From assembly GCA_019359515.1 (NCBI GenBank), contig JAHHHC010000001.1, positions 248,001 to 312,000 of the forward strand: 64,000 nucleotides of DNA, given 5' to 3'. How positions within the stretch are numbered: position 1 is the first letter of the stretch; every line of letters begins with the position of its first letter. The notes under the pieces are model-generated. The model ran no database searches, was not told where the DNA came from, and saw only the letters and a program-made list of their open reading frames with translations. This stretch comes from Desmonostoc vinosum HA7617-LM4. GTDB lineage: Bacteria; Cyanobacteriota; Cyanobacteriia; Cyanobacteriales; Nostocaceae. This document shows positions 46,737 to 56,234 of this stretch, in pieces. Made by a program: the position numbers and the translations under genes.

Positions 46737-47693
46737 ATGCCTAATGTTATCAGTCCATTTACAGAAAATTTGGCAGATCAAACCTACTCTCAGCCCCATC
46801 AATCTCAAAACCAGCATCGTATTCGTTTCCTTGTAGATCAATATCTTGGAATTGAAAAACTACATCAACGCTTGCAAGATTTACCATTACAATTTCAAAA
46901 TCCTCAACAGCGTCCTTGGAAACTGATTGATTGGAAAGCAATTAACCTGAATCAAATTATCGGTATAAATTCAGAGATATTTCTATCTATTCTTGTAGGT
47001 GCAATAGATACAGAAGCACCCATTCGCGGCTATACTCAAACAAGTCGCCAGTATTTAGAAAGATTGCATCCTCAGATGGCGCGTTTTGTCGGTGGCACAG
47101 TTGGCGAAGATGGTAACTTGCTAGAACTGGGTTTATGGGAAAAAGAAGAACGTCAACATACTCCCGCTTTACTCAAAGTTTACAGCCAATTAACAGGCGA
47201 GAAAATTACTCCAAAACTTCGTACAGTCAGAGGGTATCTTCCCACTAACGATCCTTATCAAGACTTATATCGCCACGGCTTACACCGTGTTGCTACTGAG
47301 TACGGTGCAACTTGCCTATATCTGTGGTTAATGGCCCATACCACTGGCGAACTTGCTGATGTTTTCGAAGAACTAGCCCAAGATGAAATCAACCACATGG
47401 CGAAATTCTGGGGATTTGGGGTTTGGGCTTTCCCTGAAATTTCCTTAGTACAAATTGGTCGCACATTAATCAAAACGCGATCGCAAAATTATCAACGCAA
47501 TAACCTAATTCGTACCCTACGCCGCATGATGGGGACACTTAATTGGCATTCTTGGTCTTTGAATAACAAAGTTACTTTATTATTCACTTTTACTTACGTA
47601 ATGCATCGTTTGTGGAGTTGGAATAGCACTCTCACACCAAAGTATTTACAAGATTTATTCGTAATTCGTAATGACGCTCGTACCTCGCTCTAA
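46737..47693 (+). CDS. Ferritin-like (diiron-type) protein with repeat-derived C-terminus
   Basis: 318 residues. Two E-x-x-H segments, EKEERQHTP (~140) and AQDEINHM (~218), inside long helices and an earlier Glu (DTEAPIRGY) suggest a four-helix diiron carboxylate site as in ferritin-like or acyl-ACP-desaturase-like proteins. The exact reaction is unknown. The final ~13 codons (FVIRNDARTSL) come from the dispersed GTAATTCGTAATGACGCTCG repeat, so the original C-terminus has been replaced or extended. The gene stands alone between a regulator and uppS. Confidence 0.72.
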   Translation: MPNVISPFTENLADQTYSQPHQSQNQHRIRFLVDQYLGIEKLHQRLQDLPLQFQNPQQRPWKLIDWKAINLNQIIGINSEIFLSILVGAIDTEAPIRGYTQTSRQYLERLHPQMARFVGGTVGEDGNLLELGLWEKEERQHTPALLKVYSQLTGEKITPKLRTVRGYLPTNDPYQDLYRHGLHRVATEYGATCLYLWLMAHTTGELADVFEELAQDEINHMAKFWGFGVWAFPEISLVQIGRTLIKTRSQNYQRNNLIRTLRRMMGTLNWHSWSLNNKVTLLFTFTYVMHRLWSWNSTLTPKYLQDLFVIRNDARTSL

Positions 47694-47750
47694 GCGAAGC
47701 TATGCCGTAGGCTTTACGCTACCGCTACGAAGCGCGTAATTCGTAATTAA
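47661..47750. repeat. Dispersed repeat overlapping the 3' end of the ferritin-like gene
   Basis: GTAATTCGTAATGACGCTCG, TCTAAGCGAAGCTATGCCG and TAGGCTTTACGCTACCGCTA units close with GCGTAATTCGTAATTAA. Its first ~33 bases supply the last codons and the stop of the upstream gene. Confidence 0.92.
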
Positions 47751-47893
47751 TATATCCGTTGAGAGGCTTGTTTTCAAGAAGCTTTCAATACTTTACTCTG
47801 TTTTTTAAACAATACTCACTTGGGCAACTTAGTATCATTAGTCATTTGCGAAGGACAAATGACTAATGACCAATGAAAAAGGAGAAATGACAA

Positions 47894-48661
47894 ATGACAA
47901 ATAATAAAAAACAACTTTTAGCATTACCTACAGACTTAAACCCTCAATACTTACCGCAACATGTAGCTGTGATTATGGATGGTAATGGACGATGGGCAAA
48001 CAGTCGAGGTTTACCACGTATTGCTGGACATCGCCAAGGAGCAAAGACACTCAAAGAATTGTTGCGATGCTGTAAAGATTGGGGAATTAAAGCACTTACA
48101 GCTTACGCTTTCTCGACTGAAAATTGGCGGCGTCCCACCGAAGAAGTGGATTTTTTGATGCTTTTATTTGAGCGATTGCTACGCCAAGAGTTAGCACAAA
48201 TGCATCGTGAAGGAGTGCGAATCTCATTTATTGGGAATTTGTCAGCTTTACCTGATTCTTTACAAGTTCAAATGCAGCGCTCAATGTTAGAAACGTTAAA
48301 TAATCAGGCAATTCACTTTACTGTTGCAGTCAATTACGGCAGTCGTGATGAAATTATTAAAGTCTGTCGTCAATTGGCCAAATTAGTGCAGCAAGGAGAA
48401 CTTAGCCCCGAACAAGTGAATGAAAGTATTGTAGAAAAACACCTTTATACAGCAGATATCCCAGAACCAGATCTGTTAATTCGTACTAGTGGTGAAATGC
48501 GGTTGAGCAATTTTCTCTTGTGGCAAATGGCGTACACAGAAATGTATTTTACTGATATTTTCTGGCCGGATTTTGATAGAGCGGCATTTTATCAAGCATT
48601 GTTAAGCTATCAAGGACGCGATCGCCGTTTTGGTCAAGTTAAACCTTCACTCTCAGCTTAG
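47894..48661 (+). CDS. uppS: Isoprenyl (undecaprenyl) diphosphate synthase family protein
   Basis: 255 residues, normal length for the cis-prenyltransferase family. Motifs: [16 protein letters not shown] (~25, with the catalytic Asp), [28 protein letters not shown] (~75) and [20 protein letters not shown] (~197). It condenses IPP onto farnesyl diphosphate in cis to make the lipid carrier for peptidoglycan and polysaccharides. It has AAAGGAG upstream; the start lies in a ATGACAAATGACAAAT repeat with an out-of-frame ATG 7 bp earlier. Cyanobacteria may hold more than one copy, so this may not be the only one. Confidence 0.93.
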   Translation: MTNNKKQLLALPTDLNPQYLPQHVAVIMDGNGRWANSRGLPRIAGHRQGAKTLKELLRCCKDWGIKALTAYAFSTENWRRPTEEVDFLMLLFERLLRQELAQMHREGVRISFIGNLSALPDSLQVQMQRSMLETLNNQAIHFTVAVNYGSRDEIIKVCRQLAKLVQQGELSPEQVNESIVEKHLYTADIPEPDLLIRTSGEMRLSNFLLWQMAYTEMYFTDIFWPDFDRAAFYQALLSYQGRDRRFGQVKPSLSA

Positions 48662-48719
48662 TGCTGGAAAATAAAACTTACTTGTATGATTGTGATTAGA
48701 GTTCCTCTTCAGCGATATC

Positions 48720-49361
48720 ATGAGCGAATTACAAACAAAATTACCTAGTGATACCTGGGTAACAGCAACTTGGGATAAATACATCCAAGCGATCGCCAGT
48801 CCAATCTACGAAAAAGCCAAGTGCTACTATCACAATGGACAGATGAGGATTGAAATGCCACCAGTTGGAAATGACCATGCAAGTGACCACGGAATTGTTA
48901 TGTACGCAGTTTATCTATTTGCCAGCGTTAAAGGTATTCCTCTAAATGGCAAGGATAACTGTACCTACCGCAAACCAGGTGTTAGTGAGGTTCAACCTGA
49001 TATCTCTTATTACATTGGTGAAAACACCAATGTTGTTCCATATGGGACTTCAATTATCAATTTAGATATTTATCCCCCACCAGCTTTAGTAATTGAAGTT
49101 GCTAAGACTTCTCTAGCTGATGATAAAGGCGAGAAACGGCTCATATATGAAGATTTAGGAGTACAAGAATACTGGATTGTAGATGTTCAGAATGCTCAAG
49201 TGATGGCTTTTGCCATAGCAAATCAAGGTAGTAGAAGAATCACAGAATCTCAAGTATTGCCAGGATTAATAATTTCTCTATTAAATGATGCATTACGCCG
49301 AACTCGTCAGATGAATCAAAGTCAAGTTGGTGCTTGGTTATTAAGTCAATTTCAAGGGTAA
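48720..49361 (+). CDS. Uma2-family putative nuclease, copy 1
   Basis: 213 residues. Uma2 (DUF820) proteins have a PD-(D/E)xK nuclease fold: here VQPDISYYIGE (~85) supplies the Asp and ALVIEVAKTS (~122) the E-x-K pair, followed by YEDLGVQEYWIVD. They are very numerous in cyanobacteria with unknown cellular role, perhaps mobile-DNA or restriction related. It differs from copy 2 mainly in the first 23 residues and at GIVMYAVYLF (~58-67). Confidence 0.88.
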   Translation: MSELQTKLPSDTWVTATWDKYIQAIASPIYEKAKCYYHNGQMRIEMPPVGNDHASDHGIVMYAVYLFASVKGIPLNGKDNCTYRKPGVSEVQPDISYYIGENTNVVPYGTSIINLDIYPPPALVIEVAKTSLADDKGEKRLIYEDLGVQEYWIVDVQNAQVMAFAIANQGSRRITESQVLPGLIISLLNDALRRTRQMNQSQVGAWLLSQFQG

Positions 49362-49372
49362 TCAGCAATCTT

Positions 49373-50014
49373 ATGAGCAAATTACAAACAAAATTATCCA
49401 GTGATACCTGGTTAACAGCAACTTGGGATGAATACATTCAAGCGATCGCCAGTCCAATCTACGAAAAAGCCAAGTGCTACTATCACAATGGACAGATGAG
49501 GATTGAAATGCCACCAGTTGGAAATGACCACGCAAGCGACCACACAATAGTGATCTTTACTGTTAATCTGTTTGCCAGCGTTAAAGGTATTCCTCTAAAT
49601 GGCAAGGATAACTGTACCTACCGCAAACCAGGTGTTAGTGAGGTTCAACCTGATATCTCTTATTACATTGGTGAAAACACCAATGTTGTTCCATATGGGA
49701 CTTCAATTATCAATTTAGATATTTATCCCCCACCAGCTTTAGTAATTGAAGTTGCTAAGACTTCTCTAGCTGATGATAAAGGCGAGAAACGGCTCATATA
49801 TGAAGATTTAGGAGTACAAGAATACTGGATTGTAGATGTTCAGAATGCTCAAGTGATGGCTTTTGCCATAGCAAATCAAGGTAGTAGAAGAATCACAGAA
49901 TCTCAAGTATTGCCAGGATTAATAATTTCTCTATTAAATGATGCATTACGCCGAACTCGTCAGATGAATCAAAGTCAAGTTGGTGCTTGGTTATTAAGTC
50001 AATTTCAAGGGTAA
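49373..50014 (+). CDS. Uma2-family putative nuclease, copy 2
   Basis: 213 residues from the ATG at 49373; an upstream in-frame ATG overlaps copy 1 and is rejected because the duplicated unit starts at MSKLQTKL. It has the same PD-(D/E)xK residues as copy 1. The central block reads TIVIFTVNLF instead of GIVMYAVYLF; almost everything after it is identical at DNA level, which points to recent duplication or gene conversion. Confidence 0.86.
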   Translation: MSKLQTKLSSDTWLTATWDEYIQAIASPIYEKAKCYYHNGQMRIEMPPVGNDHASDHTIVIFTVNLFASVKGIPLNGKDNCTYRKPGVSEVQPDISYYIGENTNVVPYGTSIINLDIYPPPALVIEVAKTSLADDKGEKRLIYEDLGVQEYWIVDVQNAQVMAFAIANQGSRRITESQVLPGLIISLLNDALRRTRQMNQSQVGAWLLSQFQG

Positions 50015-50025
50015 TCAGCGATATT

Positions 50026-50097
50026 ATGAGCAAATTACAAACAAAATTATCCAGTGATACCTGGCTAACAGCAACTTGGGATGAATATATTCAATGA
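50026..50097 (+). pseudogene. Uma2 copy 3, truncated stub
   Basis: It encodes 23 residues (MSKLQTKLSSDTW, LTATWDEYIQ) then TGA at 50095-50097. These equal the N-terminus of copy 2. The break falls at CAATGACAAATGACAG, an ATGACAAATGAC-type repeat that also occurs before uppS. It is the remains of a third tandem unit. Confidence 0.9.
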
Positions 50098-50122
50098 CAA
50101 ATGACAGATAATAAATGACCTA

Positions 50123-51031
50123 ATGAAAAAATTTTTAGTATTCTGCTTTTGTATCTTTGCTGTAGTGCTAGTCATTGCTAGTTGCCAGCCAAATGTCGAG
50201 AGTAACAATGATGGTAAGATTATTGTCGCTTCTAAAGATTTTACTGAACAAGATATTTTAGGAGAACTTTTAGCACAGCAAATTGAGTCAACAACTAACT
50301 TAAAAGTTATACGTCGTCCTCGATTGGGTGGTTCTTTTGTTTGCCATAGTGCAATTACTGCTGGTCAAATTGATGCTTATATCGAATATACTGGCACTGC
50401 TTTTACTGGGATTTTAAAACAAAAAACAATTAATGATCCAAAAGTAGTTTATGAAAAATTAAAACAAGCTTATGCCCAGCAATTTAATTTAGAAATCATG
50501 CCAAGCTTAGGTTTTGAAAATACTTTTGCAATGATTATTCGAGGTGAAGATGCTAGGCGCTACAGCATTCAAACTCTCTCTCAAGCTGCCCAGTATACAC
50601 CACAGTGGCGCGGCGGTTTTGGCTATGAATTTTTAGAACGGGAAGATGGTTTTGCGGGATTAGCTAAAACCTATGATTTACGTTTTGCTAAGCCGCCCCA
50701 AAATATGGATTTGGGTTTAATATATCGCGCTCTGCTGCAAAAACTAGTAGATATCGTAGCAGGTAATTCTACAGATGGGCAAATTTCACGTTTGGGTTTG
50801 GTAGTGCTGAAAGATGATAAACAATATTTTCCACCTTATGAAGCTGTGCCCATTGTTCGTAAAGAAACTTTGCAAAAATACCCAGAATTAAAAATAGCGA
50901 TCGCTCAACTTGCCGGAAAAATTTCTGCTGATGAAATGCGACAATTAAATAACTTAGTTGAAGGAGAATTCAAAGACGTTAAAGACGTTGTTCGCAAGTT
51001 TCGCAAAGATAAAGGATTAGATTTAAAGTAG
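50123..51031 (+). CDS. Osmoprotectant (glycine betaine/choline-type) ABC substrate-binding lipoprotein
   Basis: 302 residues. It has a lipoprotein signal with the lipobox-like VIASC (Cys ~21). The mature domain follows the OpuAC/OsmF fold: IIVASKDFTEQDILGELLAQ (~33), RPRLGGSFVCHSAITAGQID, AYIEYTGTAF (~93), then YRALLQKLVDIVAGNSTDGQI (~195). It binds quaternary amines or related compounds in the periplasm. No permease or ATPase genes are adjacent, so it is an orphan or its partners lie elsewhere. It begins 25 bp after the Uma2 stub. Confidence 0.87.
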   Translation: MKKFLVFCFCIFAVVLVIASCQPNVESNNDGKIIVASKDFTEQDILGELLAQQIESTTNLKVIRRPRLGGSFVCHSAITAGQIDAYIEYTGTAFTGILKQKTINDPKVVYEKLKQAYAQQFNLEIMPSLGFENTFAMIIRGEDARRYSIQTLSQAAQYTPQWRGGFGYEFLEREDGFAGLAKTYDLRFAKPPQNMDLGLIYRALLQKLVDIVAGNSTDGQISRLGLVVLKDDKQYFPPYEAVPIVRKETLQKYPELKIAIAQLAGKISADEMRQLNNLVEGEFKDVKDVVRKFRKDKGLDLK

Positions 51032-51127
51032 AGAATGGAAAATTGGCAATTGGGAATAGAATTAGAGTTTTGACGCTGTTGATTAAATGTAGTAAAACGA
51101 GCCTATTTTAGTGAGGTAGTATCAATT

Positions 51128-51868
51128 ATGAATACTAATTTTCTCAAAGTCCTCAAAACATCCGTTCAAGCTTCTATTGTTGGCTTATGTATTTCTCATG
51201 GAAGCGTTTTTTCTCAAACATTAAATCTCTCACCTAACTTGATTGGTTTTAATTCTCCAGCAGGCGAAAAACTCTTAATTGACAGTAAATCAAGAGCAGA
51301 CTTTTTTCCGTTGAGTATGCAATTTATTACCCAAAATAATCAAGCATATTGCGGTGTTGCTAGTAGCGTCATGGTGCTAAACAGTTTACAGATTCTTGCA
51401 CCAGAAGCACCACAGTATAAGCCATATAGAGTTTTTACTCAAGAAAATTTTTTCAACAATGAAAACACCAAAAAAGTTATTACTCCTGAAGTTGTTTCTC
51501 GTAAAGGCATGACTCTAGAGCAATTAGGAGGGTTGTTAGCAAGTTATGGTGTGCAAGTCAAAGTTTACCACGCTGCCAATACTAATTTAGAACAGTTTCG
51601 TCAATTAGCAGCAGAAAATTTAAAGCAATCAGGAAATTTTATTTTAATTAACTATTTACGAAAAGAAATAGGTCAAGAAAGAGGGGGACATATCTCTCCC
51701 ATCGCAGCATATAATGAACAAACAGATAGATTTTTAATTCTCGATGTTTCCCGTTATAAATATCCGCCAGTTTGGGTAAAAACTGGAGATTTATGGAAAG
51801 CAATGTCAACTACTGACTCAGAATCTGGTAAAACACGCGGTTTTATATTTATCAATAAAGGTTCATAG
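51128..51868 (+). CDS. Phytochelatin-synthase-family (papain-like) protein
   Basis: 246 residues, matching the short bacterial/cyanobacterial type (about 240 residues) rather than the plant enzyme. The N-terminus (~1-30) is signal-like. The catalytic triad is Cys in NQAYCGVASSVMVLNSL (~75), His in RGGHISPIAAY (~189) and Asp in FLILDVSRYKYPPVWV (~206). Known cyanobacterial relatives cleave glycine from glutathione and only weakly make phytochelatins. The likely roles are glutathione-conjugate turnover or metal tolerance. It stands alone, convergent with an aspartic protease gene. Confidence 0.92.
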   Translation: MNTNFLKVLKTSVQASIVGLCISHGSVFSQTLNLSPNLIGFNSPAGEKLLIDSKSRADFFPLSMQFITQNNQAYCGVASSVMVLNSLQILAPEAPQYKPYRVFTQENFFNNENTKKVITPEVVSRKGMTLEQLGGLLASYGVQVKVYHAANTNLEQFRQLAAENLKQSGNFILINYLRKEIGQERGGHISPIAAYNEQTDRFLILDVSRYKYPPVWVKTGDLWKAMSTTDSESGKTRGFIFINKGS

Positions 51869-51939
51869 CTTAAAATTTGTATAGTCAAGATTATATATAG
51901 CAATCCTATGTTGTTGTTCTAAAGTTATGCCAGGATCGA

Positions 51940-52494
51940 TCAACGGTAATGAAACTCGACCTCTGTTTCTAAAATCTTGATGTCGTATTTGCCAAAGAAA
52001 TCGTGACCTAATAATCCAAAACCTGCTTTTGGTGCGATCGCAACTTCAATATTATTAGCTGTAATTTCACCCACTGCCAGAGATTTTACCTTGCCAGTAG
52101 AAAATTGTACTCGACTACCATCGGCAATTTGGGCTTGCAGTATACCTGTAGTTTTAAGTTTGAGATTACTCGCCATTTCTTGTGTAATTACAGTACTGCT
52201 AGCACCTGTATCTAAAACCATCTCGAAGGTTTGTTTGCCATTGAAGGTGACATCAATCAGTGGAGTATTACCAATACGGCGTTTGATGGGAACCCGAAAT
52301 ACTCTACTATCTGAAGATGTTGTGCGGCAAAGTTTTCTCAAGCTGATAGTTCTTCCAGAAGATGTCACCATAAAACATGTTCCTGGGTCTTCAGCTTTTG
52401 CCCAATGCGACAATAGGAAAAATCCCAGTATTGGCATCACTGCTATCAGCAATAAGTTACTAATTTTAATCCCAAACTTCCAAGCATATTTCAT
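51940..52494 (-). CDS. Retropepsin-like (clan AA) aspartic protease, exported
   Basis: 184 residues. An N-terminal hydrophobic segment (~9-30, LLLIAVMPILGFFLLSHW) indicates export or anchoring. The single aspartic protease unit has MVLDTGASSTVITQEMA (~95, catalytic DTGAS) and ends with GFGLLGHDFFGKYDI, the flap and C-terminal turn of the family. Such proteins act as homodimers. The substrate is unknown. It converges on the phytochelatin-synthase-like gene. Confidence 0.87.
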   Translation of the reverse strand: MKYAWKFGIKISNLLLIAVMPILGFFLLSHWAKAEDPGTCFMVTSSGRTISLRKLCRTTSSDSRVFRVPIKRRIGNTPLIDVTFNGKQTFEMVLDTGASSTVITQEMASNLKLKTTGILQAQIADGSRVQFSTGKVKSLAVGEITANNIEVAIAPKAGFGLLGHDFFGKYDIKILETEVEFHYR

Positions 52495-52902
52495 AAAAGT
52501 TTTGGTTATTTTAGTATTAATAAAATATATTTTAAACCGATGTAAATGCCTCTGATGACAAAGGCGTAAAGCTAATAAATGACAACTATATTTTGAAAGT
52601 TTTTAATACTTTTTACTATGTATTTGTCTACTTTTTTTAGATAGAATTAACTTTTGATATTTATATTCTATCCGTATTTACTGATAGGTAAAATAAAGAT
52701 TAAGTAAAGAGACGATGAAACCACGGATGGCAGAATTTAGCAGTAATATTGTGTTCGCTTGAAAACTTATCGTTATGACTGACGCGGGGATGCAGAGAAA
52801 CTTTAATCACAAGTAATTACTATAACTTGATATAAAATGCGATCGCATCAGAGTTCTAGCCGATAATTCTAGAATTCAATTAAATCTACAAGGAGAATCA
52901 TC
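52495..52902. other. A/T-rich intergenic region
   Basis: No gene was recognised. It contains a HIP1-type GCGATCGCA and, near 52786, a GACGCGGGGATGC fragment of the dispersed repeats. It should hold the divergent promoters of the aspartic protease and beta-lactamase genes; no clear operator was seen. A good AAGGAG box lies just before 52903. Confidence 0.5.
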
Positions 52903-53796
52903 TTGTTTAGCATGTGGCAATTTTTTTGGCGTTACGCACAGCGCAGGACACAATATCTCGTCTTCGCAATCGTTGGATGTCTTGCTTTAGTGAGCATAAT
53001 TAGCTTTGGGGCAATGCATGTTTTAGCTCAACCTGCAAATACCTCATCTAAACATCCAGCCATACTCGCCCTGAAAGCGCCAAATTTGGGGCGACACTTT
53101 CAAGATTTGGGGTTTGAAGGCTCAATCTTGATTTACGACTCCAAAAACAACCGCATCTACGAACACAATTCTCAGCGTAATGCAACTGCGATCGCACCAG
53201 GTTCGACATTCAAAATTTTTAACGCTCTAGTGGCTTTAGAAACAGGTATAGTCCCTGATGATGTAGCAGTTCTCACTTGGGACGGGATTCACCGAGAGAT
53301 TGATGCTTGGAACCATGATACAAACTTGCGTCAAGCCTTTAAAGATTCAACTGTTTGGTTCTACCAAGTCCTAGCACGAAAAGCTGGACATGAGCGAATG
53401 CAGCAATTAATTAACAAAGTCGGCTATGGTAATCGTCAAATTGGCACAGTCGCAGAGATTGATCGTTTTTGGTTGCAAGGGCCATTACAAATTACACCCA
53501 AACAGCAGATTGAATTTTTGCAACGGTTGTATGCAGGCAATTTACCCTTTTTGCAACGGACAATGAATTTGGTAAAAGATATTATGGTACGTGAACAAAC
53601 TCCAGACTATGTACTGCGAGGTAAGACAGGATGGTTAACAAGTATCAAACCAAATTTTGGTTGGTTCGTAGGTTATTTAGAACAAAATAAAAACATTTAC
53701 TTTTTCGCAACAACCATTGATATGCATAAAGCAGAAGATGCACCTGCCCGTATTGAGATTACACGACGCAGCCTAAAAGATCTGGGCTTGCTTTGA
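52903..53796 (+). CDS. Class D (OXA-like) beta-lactamase family protein
   Basis: 297 residues from a TTG at 52903; AAGGAG sits 7 bp upstream, whereas the ATG at 52912 would be 16 bp away. A hydrophobic segment (~20-45) is the export signal, with probable cleavage near VLAQP. Class D motifs: APGSTFKIFNAL (nucleophile Ser and carbamylatable Lys, ~105), STVWF (~147), YGN in KVGYGN (~176) and the KTG in LRGKTGW (~241). It hydrolyses beta-lactams or acts as a related penicillin-binding hydrolase in the periplasm. No regulator is adjacent. Confidence 0.92.
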   Translation: MFSMWQFFWRYAQRRTQYLVFAIVGCLALVSIISFGAMHVLAQPANTSSKHPAILALKAPNLGRHFQDLGFEGSILIYDSKNNRIYEHNSQRNATAIAPGSTFKIFNALVALETGIVPDDVAVLTWDGIHREIDAWNHDTNLRQAFKDSTVWFYQVLARKAGHERMQQLINKVGYGNRQIGTVAEIDRFWLQGPLQITPKQQIEFLQRLYAGNLPFLQRTMNLVKDIMVREQTPDYVLRGKTGWLTSIKPNFGWFVGYLEQNKNIYFFATTIDMHKAEDAPARIEITRRSLKDLGLL

Positions 53797-53875
53797 CTTC
53801 TAAGCGCTAGGAGGCAGAGGAGCAGGGGGCAGTAATTAGAGACAACAAATTATTTGTATTAAGTATTTCTTAACC

Positions 53876-54514
53876 TTATGAAATATGGGGTTCCAGCACT
53901 ACCAATAAACTCTTTAACATCAAATAAGCAGAAGTTCCCCCTGGATCTTGATGTCCAATACTCCGCTCTCCTAGATAGCTAGCCCGTCCTTTCTTGGCCA
54001 ACATGGGTATTGTATCTTTCATCGCCGCTTCTGCGATGGCTACTGTTTGCTGCAAGGCTGCAAGCGTACCTTTATCCTCGCTTAAAGCCTGTGCAAAAGC
54101 TGCCACAGCAGGGGATAGCACATCTACCATTGTTTTATCGCCCAGTTGTGCTTTACCACGCTGAAGTACGCCGTCTAAGCCAGCCTGGAGTAACTCTAAG
54201 GTGTCTTGTGCTGTCAACTCTTGCTTAAGCGTAGCTACGGTGCTAGCTCGTAGAAACCATGTGCCGTACAGTGGCCCACTAGCACCACCGATAGAAGAAA
54301 TAAGGGTCATGCTCACGGTTTTTAAAATGCTGCCGATATCTTGATCTGCAACGTTCGGTAACTGAGTGATTACCTTTTTAAAACCACGATCCATATTAAT
54401 ACCGTGGTCAGCATCACCGATCGCAGCATCTAATTCTGTCAGATATTCTTTATTTTGCTCTATCTCGGCTGCAAAGGTCTGCAACCATTGTAAAATCTGC
54501 GCTTGATTCACCAT
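53876..54514 (-). CDS. dhaL: Dihydroxyacetone kinase subunit DhaL
   Basis: 212 residues, the normal DhaL size. Features: LDAAIGDADHGINMDRGF (~25-42, with the Asp residues that hold Mg-ADP), SSIGGASGPLYGTWF (~73) and DKTMVDVLSPA, then GRASYLGERSIGHQDPGGTS (~178). DhaL binds ADP/ATP and phosphorylates dihydroxyacetone held by DhaK. dhaK lies upstream on the same strand, separated by a 371-bp repeat-filled gap. No PTS subunit DhaM is present, so it may use ATP directly or a distant partner. Confidence 0.94.
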   Translation of the reverse strand: MVNQAQILQWLQTFAAEIEQNKEYLTELDAAIGDADHGINMDRGFKKVITQLPNVADQDIGSILKTVSMTLISSIGGASGPLYGTWFLRASTVATLKQELTAQDTLELLQAGLDGVLQRGKAQLGDKTMVDVLSPAVAAFAQALSEDKGTLAALQQTVAIAEAAMKDTIPMLAKKGRASYLGERSIGHQDPGGTSAYLMLKSLLVVLEPHIS

Positions 54515-54885
54515 ATTTAGGGAGTAGGGAGTGGCTCTTATGGGTAGGTTTTTTAGATTTCGCGTTTTGGTTGACGCGTTTTGGTTGACGCGGGGACGCG
54601 GGGACGCGGAGAAAGATTTTGGAACGAAAAAATAGGTTTTTTCAGACTGAATATGAAAAACCTACCCTTGAAAGGTAGGGAGTGGGGGAAGATGTGGTTC
54701 GACTCCGCAGTAGTTGAATCTCGACTTCGCTCGATTACCGCGTAGCCGAAACTCACCAACCGGGGGATAAGGCAGGAGAGTAAATAATTACGAATTACGA
54801 ATTACGTTAGCGCAGCGGTAGCGAGGTACGAGCGTCAGCGTTAGCGACGCAGGAGCGTCGCGTCATTACGAATTACGAATTATTC
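54515..54885. other. Repeat-filled gap between dhaL and dhaK
   Basis: It contains GACGCGGGGACGCGGGGACG near 54588 (related to the in-gene repeats at 9304 and 16733), a CCTACCCTT / AAGGTAGG hairpin near 54660, and a dispersed repeat at 54786-54882 (ATTACGAATTACG, GCGGTAGCGAGGTACGAGCG, GACGCAGGAGCGTCGCGTC). No gene was recognised. The insertion has probably split a tighter dhaKL operon. Confidence 0.85.
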
Positions 54886-55959
54886 TCAAATTCCCCAGCG
54901 CCAACTTGGCGTTTTAACTGGTGCATCCCACAACCGGATGAGTTCATCGTCCAACTTGAGTAAGGTAATTGAGCAACCTTGCATTTCCAAAGATGTGATG
55001 TAAGGCCCAATCAAGTTCCGCACGATTTGCAGCCCTTGCTGTTCGCAGATTTGCGATAGTTTGCGATAAACAAGATACACCTCAGCAAGCGGAGTTCCAC
55101 CCATACTATTGACAAAAGCTAATATGCGATCGCCTTTTTGCAATGGTGGGTCTATCAATTCTACATCTATCCATTCTCCTTGATTTTCATCCCACTCGCG
55201 GACTGTACGCCTGTAGGATACATCCTCAATGATTGAGTGCGTCAAAATTTCTGTAATTTCATCTACTAGTTTTATATATGTGCGTTCTCTGCCTGGTTCC
55301 CCGTGAATACCGATGCCCAATTCAATTTCGCGATCGCTTAATTCAAATGTTGGTGTACCTTTAGCTGGTACTGTACAAGAAGTGAGAGCAATTCCCATGC
55401 TCCGCCCGTGCAAATTTACCCGACGACACAATTCTGCAACTTGTGATAAATCATACCCTTGTTCTGCGGCTGCACCACAAATTTTTTCCGCTAGAACCGT
55501 CGTTCCTACACCCCGACGACCTTGGGTATAGAGGCTGTCTTTGACTGCAATATCGTCATCAATCAAGATATTCAGTACTCGGATGCCTTCACTACGGGCT
55601 AATTCGGTTGCCATCTCAAAGTTCATGACATCGCCGCTGTAATTTTTGACGATATAAAGGATACCTGCACCACCATCAACTTGCTTGGCTGCTGCTAGCA
55701 TTTGGTCAGGGGTAGGTGAAGTAAAAACCTCTCCAGGACAAGCTGCATCTAACATTCCGTGACCAACGAAGCCCGCGTGCATTGGCTCGTGACCACTGCC
55801 ACCACCAGAAATAATTGCTACTTTCCCTGGGATAAGTGGAGTGGCTCGATAGACGAAAGTAGGGTCATAGTTGACTTTAATTAAATCGGCATGAGCTGCC
55901 GCCATACCTTGCAGACTCTCCCGCACAAAGTCTTCTGGCTTGTTGATCAGCTTTTTCAT
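54886..55959 (-). CDS. dhaK: Dihydroxyacetone kinase subunit DhaK
   Basis: 357 residues. Features: [20 protein letters not shown] (~52-71), [13 protein letters not shown] (~105-117), [22 protein letters not shown] (~148), and [12 protein letters not shown] (~219), where the His covalently binds dihydroxyacetone as a hemiaminal. Together with DhaL it makes dihydroxyacetone phosphate, feeding glycolysis or the Calvin cycle. The 3' end abuts a dispersed repeat within a few bases. Confidence 0.95.
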   Translation of the reverse strand: MKKLINKPEDFVRESLQGMAAAHADLIKVNYDPTFVYRATPLIPGKVAIISGGGSGHEPMHAGFVGHGMLDAACPGEVFTSPTPDQMLAAAKQVDGGAGILYIVKNYSGDVMNFEMATELARSEGIRVLNILIDDDIAVKDSLYTQGRRGVGTTVLAEKICGAAAEQGYDLSQVAELCRRVNLHGRSMGIALTSCTVPAKGTPTFELSDREIELGIGIHGEPGRERTYIKLVDEITEILTHSIIEDVSYRRTVREWDENQGEWIDVELIDPPLQKGDRILAFVNSMGGTPLAEVYLVYRKLSQICEQQGLQIVRNLIGPYITSLEMQGCSITLLKLDDELIRLWDAPVKTPSWRWGI

Positions 55960-56165
55960 GGTTTGGTGTTAGAGGGGTCTACAAATACGATATAGGAATT
56001 TGCAACGCAGAGGAGCGCGGAGGTACGCAGAGTTGTTAATAAGCTACTGCTTTGCCTGCGGGTTTACGACTATCGTTAGTACCGTGGAGTAGTTTGGTGT
56101 TTGAGTCTACAGCAGTCCTAAATCATTCATTAAAAATGGAGTGACTCTGTGTTTTTGCATCAAAA

Positions 56166-56209
56166 AATTTGTAGAATAGCAATTACTAATAATTGCTATT
56201 CTACAAATT
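56166..56209. terminator. 20-bp perfect hairpin downstream of the fasciclin gene
   Basis: AATTTGTAGAATAGCAATTA (56166-56185) and its exact complement (56190-56209) are separated by CTAA. It lies 26 bp beyond the 3' end of the minus-strand fasciclin gene and has A/T-rich flanks, so it is a likely terminator for that gene. Confidence 0.8.
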
Positions 56210-56234
56210 ATAAATCAGCTATTTGAGTATTTGC

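Larger units (their letters stand above)
48708..50097 (+). repeat. 653-bp tandem duplication (two full units and a stub)
   Basis: ATG positions of the three units are 48720, 49373 and 50026, exactly 653 bp apart. Units 1 and 2 are nearly identical from about 50 bp after the ATG to the stop, apart from a short divergent block. The third unit is cut after 24 codons. Confidence 0.96.
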
